A stretch of 64,000 bases of DNA from Pseudomonadota bacterium (GTDB lineage Bacteria; Pseudomonadota; Gammaproteobacteria; Burkholderiales; Burkholderiaceae_C). A model generated the notes under the pieces. That model saw only the letters and a list, made by a program, of their open reading frames with translations. It did not search any database and was not told where the DNA came from. Shown piece by piece: positions 28,543 to 37,267 of this stretch (the stretch's first letter is position 1; every line of letters begins with the position of its first letter). Position numbers and translations under genes: made by a program. The DNA lies in contig JADFIG010000007.1 of the NCBI GenBank assembly GCA_022566735.1, positions 78,711-142,710 of the forward strand, in the 5' to 3' direction.

Positions 28543-29295
28543 TCAGCGGCGCTGGCCGCTCAGGGGGCTGCCATGCACACCGTCGTGCAAGGCGCTGCCC
28601 ACGCTGGCGGCCTGTCGCTGCAGCATCTGGCTGACGGCGATCACGGCCTGGGTGCGCGAGCTCACGCCCAGGGAGCGCAACACGGCGGCCACGTGGTCCT
28701 TGATGGTCTCCACCGACAGGCCCAGTTCGCGGGCGATGAGCTTGTTGGGCTGGCCCTTGAGCAGCAGGTGCAGCACCTCGGCCTGGCGGGATGTCAGGCC
28801 GAGGTCGCGCAGCCTCGGCACGCTCTGGAAGTCGCTGGCCTGGGCCTCTTGCTGGACCTGGCGCAAGGCGGGCGAGTGGTTGAGCGTGGGCTGGAAGTCG
28901 GCGCCCATGCTCATGGGGGGCACGTAGACCCCGCCCGAGATGACCTGCTGCAGCGCGTCGAGCAGGGTGTCGTTGCTGGCGCGCTTGGGCACGAAGCCCA
29001 TGGCGCCCATGTCGATGGCGCGGATGACGTCGCTGGTGCGGTCGGAGGCCGAGACGACCACCACCGGCAGGGCCGGATAGCGGGTGCGCAGCTCGGCCAG
29101 CAGGTCGAAGCCGTCGGCATCCCCGAGTTGCAGGTCGAGCAGGACCAGGTCGTGGCTCAAGTCCTTGCGCAGGGTTTCGCGGGCGGCGCGGCCGCTGTCG
29201 GCGGTGGACACGCTGACGTGGTCTCCCAGGCTCTGGATCACGGACTGCAGCGCTGAGAGGATCAAGGGGTGATCGTCGATCAGCAATACCTTCAT
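28543..29295 (-). CDS. LuxR-type response regulator
   Basis: A 250-residue two-component regulator. The receiver domain (residues 1-120) has acidic DD at 7-8, phosphorylation site Asp54 (LLDLQLGD) and conserved Lys in FVPKRAS. The C-terminal LuxR helix-turn-helix runs from LTSRQAEVLHLLL through VETIKDHVAAVLRSLGV. A short unstructured tail follows. The start ATG has AGGAGT upstream. It precedes its cognate hybrid kinase; a palindrome upstream may be an autoregulatory site. Confidence 0.92.
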   Translation of the reverse strand: MKVLLIDDHPLILSALQSVIQSLGDHVSVSTADSGRAARETLRKDLSHDLVLLDLQLGDADGFDLLAELRTRYPALPVVVVSASDRTSDVIRAIDMGAMGFVPKRASNDTLLDALQQVISGGVYVPPMSMGADFQPTLNHSPALRQVQQEAQASDFQSVPRLRDLGLTSRQAEVLHLLLKGQPNKLIARELGLSVETIKDHVAAVLRSLGVSSRTQAVIAVSQMLQRQAASVGSALHDGVHGSPLSGQRR

Positions 29296-29327
29296 GGTGG
29301 ACTCCTGCTTTGGCCGGGAACCCCGCA

Positions 29328-29341
29328 GGCGCAGCTGCGCC
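29328..29341. promoter_or_regulatory. 14-bp perfect palindrome upstream of the response regulator
   Basis: GGCGCAGCTGCGCC lies 33-46 bases before the response-regulator start. It could be a binding site for the LuxR-type regulator or a leader hairpin; sequence alone cannot decide. Confidence 0.3.
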
Positions 29342-29421
29342 CAGAGCCATCCCCGTCGTTTTATTGATTGATGCAGGATGATAGGGGGCTTCCCCTGGGC
29401 CTTCTGTGCGGCTGTCCGGAT

Positions 29422-29442
29422 CTCCCCCCGTTTCCAGGGGAG
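29422..29442 (-). other. Hairpin downstream of ureD
   Basis: CTCCCC pairs with GGGGAG around a 9-base loop, about 20 bases past the ureD stop on the minus strand. It has no T-run, so it is at best a weak terminator. Confidence 0.3.
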
Positions 29443-29461
29443 GGGCTCAGGTGGGTGGTGC

Positions 29462-30340
29462 TCAGGTGCGCCAGACCCGCGGCGGACAGGCCGGCAGGCC
29501 CCAGGCCAGTTCGCGCCAGCACGCCCACACCGAGGTGAGCAGGGCCATGGCAGGCTCGACCCGGTGGGCCAGCACGCGCAGCACCACGACCTGCTCGTGC
29601 GGGCTGGTGCTGCCGCTGTGGGCGGCCAGCGGGCTGTCGGCCTGGCGCTGGCGTGCGGCCTGCAACAGGGCGTCGCGGCGGTCGGCCTGGATGGGCGCGC
29701 CGGCGGCCCACCACAGGGTGGCCATCACGCGGTGGCCGGCCCAGCCCAGCGGGCTGTCGAGCAGGGCGGTGTCGCGTGCCGCCACCGTGCCGCGTTCCAG
29801 CCAGGCGCCGGGCAGGTGGATCTCCTGGGTGAAGCGGCCGTGGGCGAACGCGGGGTCATCGAAGTGCTGGCCCGCGGCCGGCAGGCCCAGCGCCAGCACG
29901 TCCCAGCCCATCATCTCGGCGCCGGGCGCCAGGTCGAAGTGCATGCGGTTGCTGGCCACGCAGCCTCGGTAGGCCAGGGTTTCCAGTGGCAGCCATTCCA
30001 GCTGGGTGCCAGGCGCCAGCCGGGCGTGCAGGTTCTGCACGGCTTCGGCCCCCAGGCTTTTGTAGAAGCGGGTCGCGCCGGGTGTGGTGATGAGCGCGTG
30101 GCTGCCGGCCTCCAGCGACACCTGCATGTCCAGCACATCGCCGCCGGCGATGCCGCCCGGGGGGTGCACCAGCACGTGGTGGCAGGTGCCCGGGTGCTCG
30201 GGGTAGAGGCGTTGCAGCACGCGCAGGGGGCCGTCGTGGCGGTCCAGCGAGGTGGTGCGTTCGCCGTCGCGGCAGTACGTCAGGTGCAGTTGGCCGTGCC
30301 AGGTCATGGGCCGAAGGAGGGGGGGAGGATGAAGCTCCAT
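29462..30340 (-). CDS. ureD: Urease accessory protein UreD, isolated from other urease genes
   Basis: A 292-residue homologue of UreD/UreH, the scaffold that works with UreF and UreG to load nickel into urease. Recognisable segments are HPPGGIAGGDVLDMQV, TTPGATRFYKS and the late LDSPLGWAGHRVMATLWW. The start may be ATG 30340 or 30307. Normally ureA, ureB and ureC follow at once; here the next gene is a response regulator, and no urease subunit or other accessory gene is in the window. An ABC importer lies upstream with a DUF1415 gene, transcribed the other way, in between. Confidence 0.88.
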   Translation of the reverse strand: MELHPPPLLRPMTWHGQLHLTYCRDGERTTSLDRHDGPLRVLQRLYPEHPGTCHHVLVHPPGGIAGGDVLDMQVSLEAGSHALITTPGATRFYKSLGAEAVQNLHARLAPGTQLEWLPLETLAYRGCVASNRMHFDLAPGAEMMGWDVLALGLPAAGQHFDDPAFAHGRFTQEIHLPGAWLERGTVAARDTALLDSPLGWAGHRVMATLWWAAGAPIQADRRDALLQAARQRQADSPLAAHSGSTSPHEQVVVLRVLAHRVEPAMALLTSVWACWRELAWGLPACPPRVWRT

Positions 30341-30388
30341 GTCCAGCAGCAAGGGCCGTGCCCAGGCGTTCGCGGCGACAATGGGCGC

Positions 30389-30931
30389 ATGAGTGATCAA
30401 GACACCATCATCGCCGATACCCGCCGCTGGATGGAGCGCGCGGTCATCGGTCTGAACCTGTGCCCGTTCGCCAAGGGCGTGCACGTCAAGCAGCAGATCC
30501 GCTGGCGCGTGTCGCCGGCCGGCACCCCCGAGGCCCTGCTCGACGACTTGGTGGCCGAGCTGAAGTTCCTGGCCGAAGCCGACCCCGAGCAGGTCGACAC
30601 CACCTTGCTGATCCATCCCGGGGTGCTGCAGGATTTCCTGGACTTCAACGACTTCCTCGATCTGGCCGATGCCGCGCTGGAGGCGCTGGGGCTGGAGGGC
30701 GTCTTGCAGGTGGCCAGCTTCCACCCGGACTACCAGTTCGCCGATGCGGCCTCGGACGACATCGGCAACTTCACCAACCGCTCGCCCTATCCGACGCTGC
30801 ACCTCATCCGCGAGGCCAGCCTGGACAAGGCGGTGGAGGCATTCCCCGAGGCCGAGACGATCTACGAAACCAATATCGCCACGATGCAGAAGCTGGGCCA
30901 CGAGGGCTGGCGCAAGCTCTGGGAGGACTGA
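30389..30931 (+). CDS. DUF1415 protein of unknown function
   Basis: A 180-residue protein matching the DUF1415 family: MERAVIGLNLCPFAKGVH at the N-terminus, a central ASFHPDYQFAD and the SPYPTLHLIRE segment. The single conserved Cys (LNLCPFA) and the His/Asp-containing motif are likely functional but no activity is known to me. It is divergent from ureD, with 48 bases between starts, and converges on the ABC permease. Confidence 0.85.
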   Translation: MSDQDTIIADTRRWMERAVIGLNLCPFAKGVHVKQQIRWRVSPAGTPEALLDDLVAELKFLAEADPEQVDTTLLIHPGVLQDFLDFNDFLDLADAALEALGLEGVLQVASFHPDYQFADAASDDIGNFTNRSPYPTLHLIREASLDKAVEAFPEAETIYETNIATMQKLGHEGWRKLWED

Positions 30932-30979
30932 GCTCTGGCCGCTCGCCGGCGTGCCTGGTGGCTCCGGTGGGCGCCTGCC

Positions 30980-31778
30980 TCAGCGAGGCAAGGCGCTGTC
31001 GTGCCAGCCGGACAGCAGGCGGTGTGACAGCGCGCTCAGCAGGCTGAACTGCGCCACCCCGGTCAGCGTGACGAGGGTGAGCGCGGCGAACATGCGGGGG
31101 ATGTCGAGCTGGTAGCCCGACTGCAGGATCTGGTAGGCCAGGCCGGTGGCCGTGCCGCCTGTGCCCGCCACGAACTCGGCCACGATGGCGCCGATCAAGG
31201 CCAGCCCTCCGGAGATGCGCCAGCCCGTGAGCACATAGGGCAGGGCGGAGGGCAGGCGCAGTCGCCACAGGGTCTGCCAGCGGCTGGCGCCCTGCAGCTC
31301 GAAGTAGGCGGCCAGCCCCGGCGAGACGCTGCGCAGGCCTTGCGTGGTGTTGGCGATGATGGGGAACAGCGCCACCAGCGTGGCGCACAGCACCAGCGAG
31401 GTGGTCGGGTCTTTCACCCAGATGATGATGAGGGGCGCGATGGCCACGATCGGCGTGACCTGCAGCAGCACGGCGTAAGGGAAGAAGGCCGCCTCGATCC
31501 AGCGGCTTTGCACGAAGGCGAAGGCCACGCCCATGCCCAGCAGCACGGCACAGGCGAAGGCCCACAGCGTGATCTTCACGGTCACCCACCAGGCGGCGCC
31601 CAGCAAGGCCCAGTCGCTGTGCAGGGTCTGGGCGATGCGCCAGGGCGAGGGCAGCAGGTAGGGCGGGATGCCGGCCAGCGTCACCCAGGCCTGCCAGGCA
31701 CCGAGCAGCAGCGCGGCCACGCACAGGGGCAGCAGCCAGGGCAGGCGCAGCCACGGGGCTCGGGAGGTGTCGTGCGTG

Positions 31779-31786
<8 letters not shown>
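30980..31786 (-). CDS. ABC importer permease (SsuC/TauC/ThiX-like)
   Basis: A 268-residue inner-membrane permease of the BPD type with about six transmembrane helices. The cytoplasmic EAA-like loop for contact with the ATPase lies around ELQGASRWQTLWRLRLPSAL. The start ATG 31786 overlaps the ATPase stop by eight bases, showing translational coupling. It is the last gene of the importer operon. Confidence 0.9.
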
Positions 31787-32545
<759 letters not shown>

Positions 32546-32549
<4 letters not shown>

Positions 32550-33550
32550 GGCATCACCTTGAGGTCTTGCACGAAACGCGTCGTGTAGGTCTTCTTCACG
32601 TCCACCTTGGCCGCATCGAGCAGCTTGTGGGCCACCAGCATGTCGTGGGTTTTTTGCATGCGCTCGTCGGTGAGGGTGCCGATGCCCAGCCGGGTGGCAT
32701 CCCCACCCAGCACCACGCCTTCGGACTTGAGCCTGGCGATCGCCTGGGCGATCACCTCGTCGCGCATGTTCGGGTTGTCTTTCTTGATCAGGGCGTTGGC
32801 GGGCGCGGGGTTGCCTTGCAGGTAGCTCTTCCAGCCCAGCGCCGAGGCCTTGACGAAGGCCGCGACCTGGCGGGGTTTGCGCTGCAGCGTGTCGGCCATG
32901 CAGACCACCGCGTTGGCGTAGGGCGGCCAGCCCAGGTCGGCCAGCAGGAAGACGCGCGGCTTGAACCCGGCGGCCTTTTCGATGCTGTAGGGCTCGGAGG
33001 CCAGGTAGCCTTGCTGGGCCAGGGAGGTGTCGGCCAGGAAGGGCTGGATGTTGAAGGTGTAGGGGCGCAGCTGGGCGTCGGTGAAACCGAAGCGGGATTT
33101 CAGCCAGGGCCAGTAGGTGACCTGGCCGACCTGGCCGACCAGGATGGTGTGGCCTTTGAGGTCTTCCATGCGCTGCACCTGAGGGTGGGCGATGATGACG
33201 GCCGGGTCCTTCTGGAAGAAGGCCGCCACGCTGACGGCCTGGATGCCTTGCTCCCAGGCCTTGAGGGTCTGGGTGTCGAAGCCCATGATGCAGTCGGCCT
33301 GGCCGGCGACCAGCAACTGCATCAGGTTGACCTGCGGGCCGCCCATCTTGAGGGTCACGTCCAGGCCCGCCCTGGCGTACAGCCCGGTGGCCTGGGCCTG
33401 GTAGTAGCCGCCGTGCTCGGCCTGGGCGTACCAGTCGGTCAGGAAGACGAATTTGTCGGCGGCCAGGGCAGCGGTCCACGGCAGGGCCAGGCCGAGGTTC
33501 AGGCACAGTCTCAGGCCGAGGCGGCGCAGGGATCTCGGGGCAGGGGGCAT
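32546..33550 (-). CDS. ABC importer substrate-binding protein, THI5/NMT1-like
   Basis: A 334-residue periplasmic binding protein with a signal peptide ending near TAALA (residue 30). The mature domain opens FVFLTDWYAQAEHGGYYQAQ, the hallmark of THI5/NMT1-like proteins, which in known cases bind pyrimidine or related heterocycles for thiamine or other pathways. The rest follows the SsuA-like two-lobe fold. It heads a three-gene importer operon. Given the nearby ureD and the purine cluster elsewhere, the substrate may be a nitrogen heterocycle, but that is conjecture. Confidence 0.85.
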
Positions 33551-33598
33551 GCGGATCTCCGGAGGGGTTGGGCGCCATTGTCACCTGATCGTCACTGG

Positions 33599-33631
33599 AT
33601 CGCTGCCTGATCGCTGCCTGATCGCTGCCTG
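33599..33631. repeat. 11-bp tandem repeat, three exact copies
   Basis: ATCGCTGCCTG is repeated three times, flanked by degenerate partial copies (GATCGTCACTG before, GATCGG after). It lies in the gap between the divergent importer operon and the second psd gene. Confidence 0.85.
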
Positions 33632-33702
33632 ATCGGCGCCCGTCCATGAAGGCTGTGCAGCCTACAATCACGGCCTTTGTCCCGGCACCCCTGGAAGGCC
33701 TT

Positions 33703-34587
33703 GTGACCGATCGCATTTCCCCCGATGCCGCCGACGCGGCCCCCTTGTCCGAACGCCTGTTCGTGGCGCTGCAGCACGTCCTGCCCAAGCGGGCGCTGAC
33801 CGAGTTGGCCGGCTGGGCCGCATCGGCCCGCGGTGGTGCCCTGACCACCGCCGTCATCCGCTGGTTCATCGCGCGCTATGGCGTCCACATGGCCGAGGCC
33901 GACCCGCCCGATCCCGCCGCCTACGCCAGCTTCAACGCGTTCTTCACGCGGCCCCTGAAGGCCGGTGCGCGTCCGCTGGCGCAGGCCGACTGGATCTCGC
34001 CTGTGGACGGGGCCATCAGTCAGTTCGGCCGCATCGAGCGCGACCAGGTCTTCCAGGCCAAGGGCCACAGCTATTCCACCACCGCGCTGGTGGGCGGTGA
34101 CAGCGCCCTGGCCGCGCAGTTCGACCATGGCCACTTCGCCACGCTCTACCTCAGCCCCAAGGACTACCACCGCATCCACATGCCCTGCGATGGCCGCCTG
34201 CTGCGCATGGTCCATGTGCCGGGCGAGCTGTTCTCGGTGAACCCGGCCACGGCGCGCGGCGTGCCCGGGCTGTTCGCGCGCAACGAGCGGGTCGTGTGCC
34301 TGTTCGAGACGCCGCACGGCCCCATGGTGCTGACCCTGGTGGGCGCGACCATCGTGGGCAGCATGGCCACGGTCTGGCACGGCCAGGTCAACCCGCCGCG
34401 TCCGGGCGGGGTGCGCGAGTGGCGTTACGACGACCCGCAGATCGTCCTGCGCCAAGGCGAAGAAATGGGCCGGTTTTTGCTCGGTTCTACGGTCGTCATG
34501 CTGTGGCCTGCCGGCCCCATGATCTGGTCTGAAGCGTGGTGCGCTGGTCGTGGCATCCGCATGGGTGAGTTCATGGCCAGTCGCTGA
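33703..34587 (+). CDS. psd: Phosphatidylserine decarboxylase proenzyme, PSD-B (E. coli) type
   Basis: A 294-residue homologue of E. coli Psd. Features are QHVLPKRALTELAGW near the start, SPVDGAISQFG, DYHRIHMPCDG, and the cleavage motif LGST with Ser262 as future pyruvoyl residue. I choose GTG 33703, with GGAAGG just upstream; the earlier ATG at 33646 lies before a TACAAT -10 box (33663-33668) and so is probably not transcribed. It is a second, distantly related PS decarboxylase beside the PSD-A gene at 1149-1796. Confidence 0.88.
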   Translation: MTDRISPDAADAAPLSERLFVALQHVLPKRALTELAGWAASARGGALTTAVIRWFIARYGVHMAEADPPDPAAYASFNAFFTRPLKAGARPLAQADWISPVDGAISQFGRIERDQVFQAKGHSYSTTALVGGDSALAAQFDHGHFATLYLSPKDYHRIHMPCDGRLLRMVHVPGELFSVNPATARGVPGLFARNERVVCLFETPHGPMVLTLVGATIVGSMATVWHGQVNPPRPGGVREWRYDDPQIVLRQGEEMGRFLLGSTVVMLWPAGPMIWSEAWCAGRGIRMGEFMASR

Positions 34588-34655
34588 ATGGCGTCGGACG
34601 GGGCTCTCGACCCGATGTCTCGTCCAGACATCATCAAAGCGGGGATGACGCCATC

Positions 34656-35615
34656 ATGGTGGAACACAAGGATGCGTGGGGGCGCTCGGCCCTCATGGCG
34701 GCGCTCGTCGCGCTGCTGGTGGGATCGATCGGTGCTGCGGCCTGGTGGACCAGCGATGCGCTGCTGATGTCGCGCTCGGTGAACGAGGGGCGCGTCGTGG
34801 CCGACATGGCCGAAACGGTGGGGCGCTGGGCATCGCAGTACGGCGGGGTGCATGCCCGCACGCAAGGGGCGTCAGCGGCCTTGCCCGGGGCCTTCCTGAC
34901 GCGGGCGGTCTACGCAGGCAGCGATGAGGATGCGGCCTTGCTGCAAGGCGCGCGCACCGGCACGGGGCTGGGCGCAGGCTCGGGCATGGAATCGCGCCAG
35001 GAGGAGCGCCATGCCATGGCGCGCGTGGAGTCCTACTACTGGAAGAACCCGGCGCTGGTGCAGCGCGAGGTGGCCGATGTGTTGCTGGCCTCGGGCAGCC
35101 GTGCCCAGTACCGCTTGACGGCGCGCTCGGTGCTCAACCGGGGCAACGCACCCAACGGCTTCGAGATCGAGGCGCTGGACGCCCTGCAGGCGGCTTTCCA
35201 GCGGCAAGGTGCATCGGCCAGCCCCGCGGTGGCCGCGGTGCTGCGTCCGCTCGGCAGCCCGCCGTCGCCGGCCCAGGGCAAGGAGTACTGGAAGGTCGAG
35301 GGCGGGCACCTGCTGTATGCGCGTGCCGTGATGGCCCAGGCCAGTTGCCTGCGTTGCCACGACTCCCCGCAGAAGGCCCCGGAGTTCCTGCGCACCAACC
35401 AGCAGTTCAATGGTGGCGGTGGCTTTGGCTACCAGGTGGGGCAGCCCGTGGGCCTCATCAGCGTGAAGTTGCCCGTGGCCACCAGTGCCAGCCTCCTGCG
35501 TGACGGCGTGCCGCGGCCGGCCTGGTTGGCCCTGGCCGTGGCCGTGCTGGCCGGCGTGGGCATCGTCTGGCTGGGCGTGTCGCGTGGCGCTCAGGCGGTG
35601 CGCCGGGTGGCCTGA
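34656..35615 (+). CDS. Membrane-anchored Tll0287-like (DUF3365) haem-binding protein
   Basis: A 319-residue protein with an N-terminal transmembrane helix (about 12-34), a periplasmic Tll0287-like domain containing a single c-type haem motif CLRCH at 231-235, and a C-terminal helix (about 289-309). The segment GKEYWKVEGGHLLYARAVMAQASCLRCH is typical of these sensor-like domains (given here only as landmarks around residues 208-235). Unlike many relatives it has no kinase, GGDEF or methyl-accepting output domain. Its end overlaps the convergent pseudouridine synthase gene by 25 bases. Confidence 0.8.
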   Translation: MVEHKDAWGRSALMAALVALLVGSIGAAAWWTSDALLMSRSVNEGRVVADMAETVGRWASQYGGVHARTQGASAALPGAFLTRAVYAGSDEDAALLQGARTGTGLGAGSGMESRQEERHAMARVESYYWKNPALVQREVADVLLASGSRAQYRLTARSVLNRGNAPNGFEIEALDALQAAFQRQGASASPAVAAVLRPLGSPPSPAQGKEYWKVEGGHLLYARAVMAQASCLRCHDSPQKAPEFLRTNQQFNGGGGFGYQVGQPVGLISVKLPVATSASLLRDGVPRPAWLALAVAVLAGVGIVWLGVSRGAQAVRRVA

Positions 35616-36541
35616 GCCAGCCAGTGGCCGAGGTCCAGCCGGCGCGGGCTGTCGAAGCAGCGCAGCTGCCCCGTGACGGGGTCGGTGAAGCGCAATGACC
35701 TGGCCAGCAGCTGCAAGGGGCGGCTGAAGTCCGGGGGCGCGTCCGCGGGTGGCGCGGGCAGCAGTTCCGGGTAGATGCGGTCGCCTGCGATGGGCAGTCC
35801 CAGCGCGCAGAGGTGGGCGCGCAACTGGTGCTTCTGGCCGGTGCGCGGCGTCAGGCGGTAGCGTGCCCAGGCGCCCATCACCTCGATGGGCTCGATGAGG
35901 GTGTCCGCATTGGGCTCCCCTTCGGCTTCCTCCATGGCCATGAAATGCGCGCTTTCCTGCAGCCGGCTCAGGCGCTGCTGCGGCCAGTTCAGGTCGTCCC
36001 GCCAAGGCGCGATGGCCTCGTAGGTCTTGTGCACCAGGGCGTCGCGCAGCAAGGACTGGTAGGCGTCGCGCGTGTGCGGCTGCACCGTGAAGGCGACCAG
36101 GCCCGCGGTTTCCAGGTCGATGCGGTGCATGGGCACCAGGGTGTCGATGCCGGTGCGGCGTTTGAGCCTCACCAGCAGCGTTTCCTGCACATAGCGGCCC
36201 TTGGGTGTGACCGGCAGGAAATGCGGCTTGTCGGCGACCACCAGGAACTCGTCCTGGAAGACGATGGTTTCCTCGAAGGGAATGCGGTGCTCGAAGGGCA
36301 GGCTGCGCCAGTAGTGCAGCCGTGTCTGCGCGCGGAACGGGGCTTGCGGCGGCAGGGGCTGTCCCCGCGCGTCGAGGACCTCGCCGCGCGCCATGCGCTG
36401 AGCCCAGTCCTCACGCGCGACCGCGGGGATGCGCTCGGCCAGGAAGTCCAGCACCGTCGCCCAGGGCCCGCTGGGCGTGGCCACCGTGCTGGCGCTCACG
36501 CCGTCGCGCGTGGGCAGGGGGATGCGTGCTGGGCGGGACAT
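35591..36541 (-). CDS. RluA-family RNA pseudouridine synthase
   Basis: A 316-residue enzyme that isomerises uridine in rRNA or tRNA. The catalytic motif is HRIDLETAGLVAF, with the essential Asp; typical relatives read HRLDxxTSG. KPHFLPVTPKG and the late RTGQKHQLRAHL segment also match. An N-terminal extension of about 75 residues precedes the catalytic domain. The target site is unknown. The start ATG 36541 has no ribosome site and lies only five bases after the T-run of the efp terminator; a GTG at 36499 is an alternative. Confidence 0.85.
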   Translation of the reverse strand: MSRPARIPLPTRDGVSASTVATPSGPWATVLDFLAERIPAVAREDWAQRMARGEVLDARGQPLPPQAPFRAQTRLHYWRSLPFEHRIPFEETIVFQDEFLVVADKPHFLPVTPKGRYVQETLLVRLKRRTGIDTLVPMHRIDLETAGLVAFTVQPHTRDAYQSLLRDALVHKTYEAIAPWRDDLNWPQQRLSRLQESAHFMAMEEAEGEPNADTLIEPIEVMGAWARYRLTPRTGQKHQLRAHLCALGLPIAGDRIYPELLPAPPADAPPDFSRPLQLLARSLRFTDPVTGQLRCFDSPRRLDLGHWLAQATRRTA

Positions 36542-36545
36542 GGCG

Positions 36546-36572
36546 AAAAAAAGGACACCCGCGGGTGTCCTC
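36546..36572 (-). terminator. Rho-independent terminator after efp
   Basis: On the minus strand the perfect palindrome GGACACCCGCGGGTGTCC (36553-36570) is followed by seven T. It ends efp transcription immediately before the pseudouridine synthase start. Confidence 0.88.
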
Positions 36573-36592
36573 CTGGGCGGTGATCCGTGGGA

Positions 36593-37147
36593 TCAGACGC
36601 GCTTCTTGTACTCGTGGGTGCGGGTGTCGATTTCGATCTTGTCGCCCGATTCGACGAACAGGGGCACGGCGATTTCGAAGCCGGTGCCGACGATGCGGGC
36701 GGGCTTCATCACCTTGCCGGAGGTGTCGCCCTTGACGGCGGGTTCGGTCTCGATTTCACGCACGACGGAGGTCGGCAGTTCCACCGAGATGGCGCGGCCG
36801 TCGTAGAACACCACTTCGACGGGCATGGCGTCTTGCAGGTAGCTGATGGCGTCGCCCATGTTCTCGGCCTCGACCTCGAACTGGTTGTACTCGGCGTCCA
36901 TGAAGGCGTACATCGGGTCGGCGAAGTAGGAGTAGGTGCAGTCCTTCTTTTCCAGCACGATCTGGTCCATCTTGTCGTCGGCCTTGAAGACCACTTCGGC
37001 GCCAGCACCGTTGAGCAGGTTCTTCATCTTCATGCGGACGGTGGCAGCGCCACGGCCACCGCGGCTGTATTCGGTCTTGAGGACGACCATCGGGTCCTTG
37101 CCCTGCATGATCACGTTGCCAGCGCGGATTTCTTGTGCGAGTTTCAT
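36593..37147 (-). CDS. efp: Elongation factor P, arginine-32 type
   Basis: A 184-residue translation factor that relieves ribosome stalling at consecutive prolines. It has the three-domain EF-P layout with KN-OB-OB order. The tip of domain I reads SRGGRGAAT and places Arg at position 32, the residue rhamnosylated in the EarP-dependent class; the E. coli class has Lys34 instead. The length is normal. earP lies directly upstream on the same strand, 120 bases away, so modification enzyme and target are paired. Confidence 0.95.
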   Translation of the reverse strand: MKLAQEIRAGNVIMQGKDPMVVLKTEYSRGGRGAATVRMKMKNLLNGAGAEVVFKADDKMDQIVLEKKDCTYSYFADPMYAFMDAEYNQFEVEAENMGDAISYLQDAMPVEVVFYDGRAISVELPTSVVREIETEPAVKGDTSGKVMKPARIVGTGFEIAVPLFVESGDKIEIDTRTHEYKKRV

Positions 37148-37267
37148 GTTGGATTCCCGATGAGGGGGAGGGTGGATCTGGGCCCCTCGGGGTCGGTGGG
37201 GCTGTCGATGCTGGAAGTGGGGTGCTTGCCGTCCAAATCAAGGACGCACGAAGCAAAGCCTCGCATT

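Noticed and set aside
32550..33869. Upstream extension of the ABC ATPase frame by about 440 codons
   Set aside because: It overlaps the whole binding-protein gene in another frame, with Arg/Pro/Gly-rich shadow composition; the ATPase domain needs only 256 residues.
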